From the NCBI RefSeq assembly GCF_900103285.1, contig NZ_FNGS01000002.1, positions 186,001 through 250,000 of the forward strand: DNA of 64,000 nucleotides, written 5' to 3'. The notes beneath the pieces were generated by a model, which was not told the origin of the DNA, searched no databases, and worked only from the letters and a program-made list of their open reading frames with translations. The DNA is from Siphonobacter aquaeclarae. GTDB lineage: Bacteria > Bacteroidota > Bacteroidia > Cytophagales > Spirosomataceae. Position 1 is the stretch's first letter; each line of letters starts with the position of its first letter. Both the position numbers and the translations under genes were made by a program. This document shows positions 61,130 through 64,000 of this stretch, in pieces.

Positions 61130-62205
61130 GCAAAATTTTCGTCACCAAGTCCTACCTTCCTCCTCAAGAAGAATATATCGAGTACCTCAACGGCATCTGG
61201 GAACGTCATCACCTGACCAACCAGGGCCCGCTGGTGACCGAGCTGGAAGCCAAACTCAAGTCATACCTCGGCCTCGAACAACTGCATTTCTGTTCGAACG
61301 GAACGGTTGTTCTGCAACTGGCTCTTCGTGCCCTGGGTATTGACGGAGAAGTCATTACGACGCCGTTTTCCTATTGTGCGACCTCGCACGTCATTGTCTG
61401 GGAAAAGGCGACTCCGGTCTTTGCCGATATTCTTCCCGATACCCTCTGCATTGATCCCGACGCGATCGAAGCGGCCATTACCCCGCGTACGCAGGCGATC
61501 CTGGCTACTCACGTCTATGGTATTCCCTGTGATGTTGACCGGATCGAGGCCATCGCGCGCAAGCATGGCCTTCACGTCATTTACGACGCAGCCCATACCT
61601 TCGGTGTGAAACTGAACGGCCGTTCTCTGCTGAGTTTCGGAGACGTGGCGACCTGCAGCTTCCATGCGACCAAGGTTTTCCATACCGTCGAAGGAGGTAT
61701 GATCACCACGCCCAATGCGGAGCTGGCCGCTCAGATCAAGCTGTACCGCAGTTTCGGGCATACCAACGACGATTACTACGACATCGGTATCAACGCGAAA
61801 AATTCGGAGTTTCACGCGGCCATGGGCCTGTGTAACCTTCCGAAAGTAGGCGAGATCATTGCCGACCGGAAGTTTGTGACGGAGTTGTATGACGCGCATC
61901 TCAACTGGGATAAAATCCGGCAGCCGGTCATTCCGGCGTCTGTTGAACGGAATTACGCCTATTACCCGGTCTTCTTTGACTCTGAGGAAACGCTCCTCCG
62001 TGTCCGTGAAGCCCTCAACGCGGAGGAAATCTACCCCCGCCGCTATTTTTTCCCCTCTTTGAATACGTTGAGCTTCCTCCGGGTGAACAAGGCCTGCCCT
62101 GTTTCGGAGGATATGGCGCTCCGGGTATTATCCCTGCCGCTGTATCCTGACCTGCCGGAAGCGGATGTCCTCCGGATAGCCTCTATTATCAACCGTAATC
62201 TCTGA
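61126..62205 (+). CDS. DegT/DnrJ/EryC1/StrS sugar aminotransferase
   Basis: 359 residues. PLP-dependent fold-type I: NQGPLVTELEAKLKSYLG, TPFSYCATSHVIVWEKATPVFADI, DAAHTFGV, and the Schiff-base lysine in SFHATKVFHTVEGG; YPDLPEADVLRIASIINRNL at the end. It converts a 3- or 4-keto-dTDP/UDP-sugar to an amino sugar. Overlap with the ATPase stop (ATGA) shows one operon, and the product is probably a building block of the exported glycan. Confidence 0.92.
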   Translation: MSKIFVTKSYLPPQEEYIEYLNGIWERHHLTNQGPLVTELEAKLKSYLGLEQLHFCSNGTVVLQLALRALGIDGEVITTPFSYCATSHVIVWEKATPVFADILPDTLCIDPDAIEAAITPRTQAILATHVYGIPCDVDRIEAIARKHGLHVIYDAAHTFGVKLNGRSLLSFGDVATCSFHATKVFHTVEGGMITTPNAELAAQIKLYRSFGHTNDDYYDIGINAKNSEFHAAMGLCNLPKVGEIIADRKFVTELYDAHLNWDKIRQPVIPASVERNYAYYPVFFDSEETLLRVREALNAEEIYPRRYFFPSLNTLSFLRVNKACPVSEDMALRVLSLPLYPDLPEADVLRIASIINRNL

Positions 62206-62208
62206 GAC

Positions 62209-64000
62209 ATGTGGGATTGGTTTTACCGCCTCCTCTTTCTGATGTTTGTCGGCTTCTGTTTCCGGATCGCCACGCAAATCGCCAGAAAGTCGCTTGTTGA
62301 TGTCATCCTGACAGCCTTTACCCTTTTCGCCGGAAGCGTCATCGTTTCCGGATTTATCCTGTCATACCTGCATAAAACGGCGGATGTCCGTTTCTGGGCC
62401 GGTTTTGTCTTCGTTCCGGCGTTTTCGTTTTACCTGCTTTTTTCGAAGATTTTTATCCGGGAGTATGAGTCCTTCTCGGTTATCAGCCTGATCGGCAGTA
62501 CGTTGCAGCGTACCTGGGACTGGTTCAAATCCCTCTCGGTGTACCTGAAGATCCTGTTCGGAAGCCTGATGATTACGTTTGCGATCACGACAGCTACGAA
62601 CATTGCCCTGGTACTCTTTACGGTTCCGAATGAATGGGACAGCATGACCGGCCACCTGGTCCGGCTGCTGTATTTCATGCAAAACGGGACAATGGCGCCG
62701 TTTTACGGTACCAACTGGAACATCGATACCTATCCCCGGAGCGTGTGCGGTATTCAGATTTACAGCTACCTGATTACGGGGAAACTTGAAAATGCCTTCA
62801 AGCTCATCAATTACCTGAGCTACCTGGTCGGCGTTTTGTCGGCGTATGGGATCGCACGGTCGCTCAACACCAGCAAAGCCGCCGCCACGTTCTGTGCGCT
62901 GGTTTTCGGTCTGCTGCCGAATGTACTTCTGCAATCCACCACGACCGATACCGATATTGTCCTGATGGGCTATACCAGTTGCCTGGTGTATTTCCTGTTT
63001 TCCTATCACCAGACGCTCCGTCGCCGGTACCTTTACCTGGCCGGGCTGATGGTTGGCATTGCGCTGGGGCATAAGATTACCATTGTCCTGCAGTTCCCGT
63101 CGCTCTTCCTGATCGGGGTGTATGTATTTGCATTTGAGCTGCCGAACGTCCGGCTGTCCCTGCTGCGTTTCAAGCACTTCTTTCTGGCGACGGTACTCGG
63201 TATCATTCTTTTCGCTCTGCCCTCGGGCTATATCTCGAACGTGCAGCGGTACCACCACCCGATCGGACCGCCGACGGCCACGCGCCATCAGTCTGTTGAG
63301 CGCGCCGGAGGTATCACAAGCCCTAATCTTTACGAACAGGGTACGCGGAATTTGCTGCGGTACGGGTTTGACTTTCTGTCGTTCGACGGGCTGAATAATA
63401 TTCCCGGCCTGACCGAGCGTCCCAATTATTGGATTAAGGCGCCGTTTATCTGGCTCGAAGAGAAAGCACATGCCCGCCTGCGCGAGGAAACGGACTTTAC
63501 GATTCGTCCGTTCCGCTGGGAGCGTGAGTTCATCTTTGCAAACGGACTGCCTTATTGGGGCGTATTCGGGTTTGCCCTGATGTGGCCGCTGGTCTTTCTG
63601 GTGCTGTTCGGGGTGATCCGGTCCAAGCCGCATTTGTTCCTCGCCGGCGCTGCGCTGCTGCATGCCGCCGCGTTGGCCTATTCCGCGCCCTATGACCCGT
63701 TCAAAGGCAGGTATTTTATCAGCACGAGTATCTATGTAGTTCCGTTCCTGGTGTTGTTGTTTGACCGGAAGTATTCGCTTTCGGGAGATGGCAGCCGGTT
63801 GCTCAAGGCGTATGTACTTCCTGTCGCATTGCTGGGTTGTATCTCGGCGATTTTGTCGGTGTACCTCAACGAGCGGGCGCTCCCGATTCCGTATAAAGGC
63901 CTCCCTTCGGCCTTCGAAGCGGGCCGGATCGAGCGCATGACCTATGCCCGGGAAGACATGACGAAGGCTTACGAGAATTTCGAAAAGCTGGTTCCCGAGC
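62209..64000 (+). CDS. Polytopic membrane glycosyltransferase, 3' partial
   Basis: Starts at ATG 62209, four bases after the aminotransferase stop, and stays open to the window end (597 codons seen). Many hydrophobic segments (for example near residues 5-20, 30-60, 115-140, 205-225), with an acidic lumenal loop NGTMAPFYGTNWNIDTYP, in the layout of GT-C glycosyltransferases that use lipid-linked sugars. It is a large relative of the gene at 46995. The C-terminus and any soluble domain are outside the window. It likely acts on the same exported polysaccharide. Confidence 0.8.
   Translation, partial: MWDWFYRLLFLMFVGFCFRIATQIARKSLVDVILTAFTLFAGSVIVSGFILSYLHKTADVRFWAGFVFVPAFSFYLLFSKIFIREYESFSVISLIGSTLQRTWDWFKSLSVYLKILFGSLMITFAITTATNIALVLFTVPNEWDSMTGHLVRLLYFMQNGTMAPFYGTNWNIDTYPRSVCGIQIYSYLITGKLENAFKLINYLSYLVGVLSAYGIARSLNTSKAAATFCALVFGLLPNVLLQSTTTDTDIVLMGYTSCLVYFLFSYHQTLRRRYLYLAGLMVGIALGHKITIVLQFPSLFLIGVYVFAFELPNVRLSLLRFKHFFLATVLGIILFALPSGYISNVQRYHHPIGPPTATRHQSVERAGGITSPNLYEQGTRNLLRYGFDFLSFDGLNNIPGLTERPNYWIKAPFIWLEEKAHARLREETDFTIRPFRWEREFIFANGLPYWGVFGFALMWPLVFLVLFGVIRSKPHLFLAGAALLHAAALAYSAPYDPFKGRYFISTSIYVVPFLVLLFDRKYSLSGDGSRLLKAYVLPVALLGCISAILSVYLNERALPIPYKGLPSAFEAGRIERMTYAREDMTKAYENFEKLVPE

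Noticed and set aside
62362-63663. 433-codon minus-strand frame opposite the last glycosyltransferase
   Set aside because: Low-complexity Q/R-rich translation, an antisense artefact; the plus-strand frame is a typical membrane protein that runs off the window.

Overview
The window looks like a chromosomal piece of a Bacteroidetes genome, most likely order Cytophagales (Spirosoma or Larkinella-like). The basis is: proteins with C-terminal type IX secretion (T9SS) sorting domains, Bacteroidetes-type promoters (TTTG, about 20 bases, TAnnTTTG), near absence of Shine-Dalgarno sites, a PorT-like beta-barrel, LytTR/LytS signalling, DUF3098 next to ftsX, and a GC-rich base composition. The genus is inference.

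Layout. 0-5.7 kb: glyoxalase-fold (VOC) proteins, a short-chain dehydrogenase, an AraC regulator, a threefold palindromic repeat, and a divergent EamA exporter/MocR regulator pair. 5.7-10.5 kb: a secreted FAD oxidoreductase, a SRPBCC protein under a striking palindromic operator, a Crp-like regulator and a nucleoside-sugar-epimerase-like reductase. 10.5-13.4 kb: an operon of exported rhodanese, TlpA thioredoxin, ArsR-rhodanese fusion regulator and MFS transporter. 13.4-19.2 kb: a T9SS surface protein and a convergent LuxR response regulator/TPR histidine kinase. 19.3-20.7 kb: an arsR-DUF6428-arsC arsenic operon with two operator copies and no exporter. 20.7-27.2 kb: a secreted sugar dehydrogenase, a LamG-nuclease fusion, a methyltransferase and small genes. 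27.2-29.1 kb: an AT-rich three-gene island, the most interesting part, with a graspetide-type ATP-grasp peptide ligase, an upstream overlapping small ORF that may be its substrate, and a small membrane protein. 29.3-37.2 kb: VOC protein, tRNA-Leu(CAA), a MacB-type permease, envelope proteins, a LytTR/LytS two-component operon with candidate binding sites, and an exported nuclease. 37.3-46.4 kb: housekeeping genes (purine nucleoside phosphorylase, Gfo/Idh/MocA oxidoreductase, etfBA, bifunctional nuclease, ftsX, uppP, truB, ribF). 46.4-52.9 kb: glycosyltransferases and sugar-modifying enzymes, with pheA at the end of a minus-strand operon. 53.2-55.1 kb: parE. 55.4 kb to the right edge: an exopolysaccharide/O-antigen export operon (Wza-like, Wzz-like, ABC permease and ATPase, DegT aminotransferase, membrane glycosyltransferase), cut by the window end.

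The two glycan blocks flanking parE probably work on the same surface polysaccharide: the right block exports and assembles it, the left block supplies glycosyl transfer, N-acetylation, methylation and oxidation. Regulation is unusually readable: several intergenic regions carry perfect palindromes or spaced direct repeats placed on recognisable promoters, and three regulators (MocR, Crp-like, ArsR) appear to be transcribed as leaderless mRNAs.
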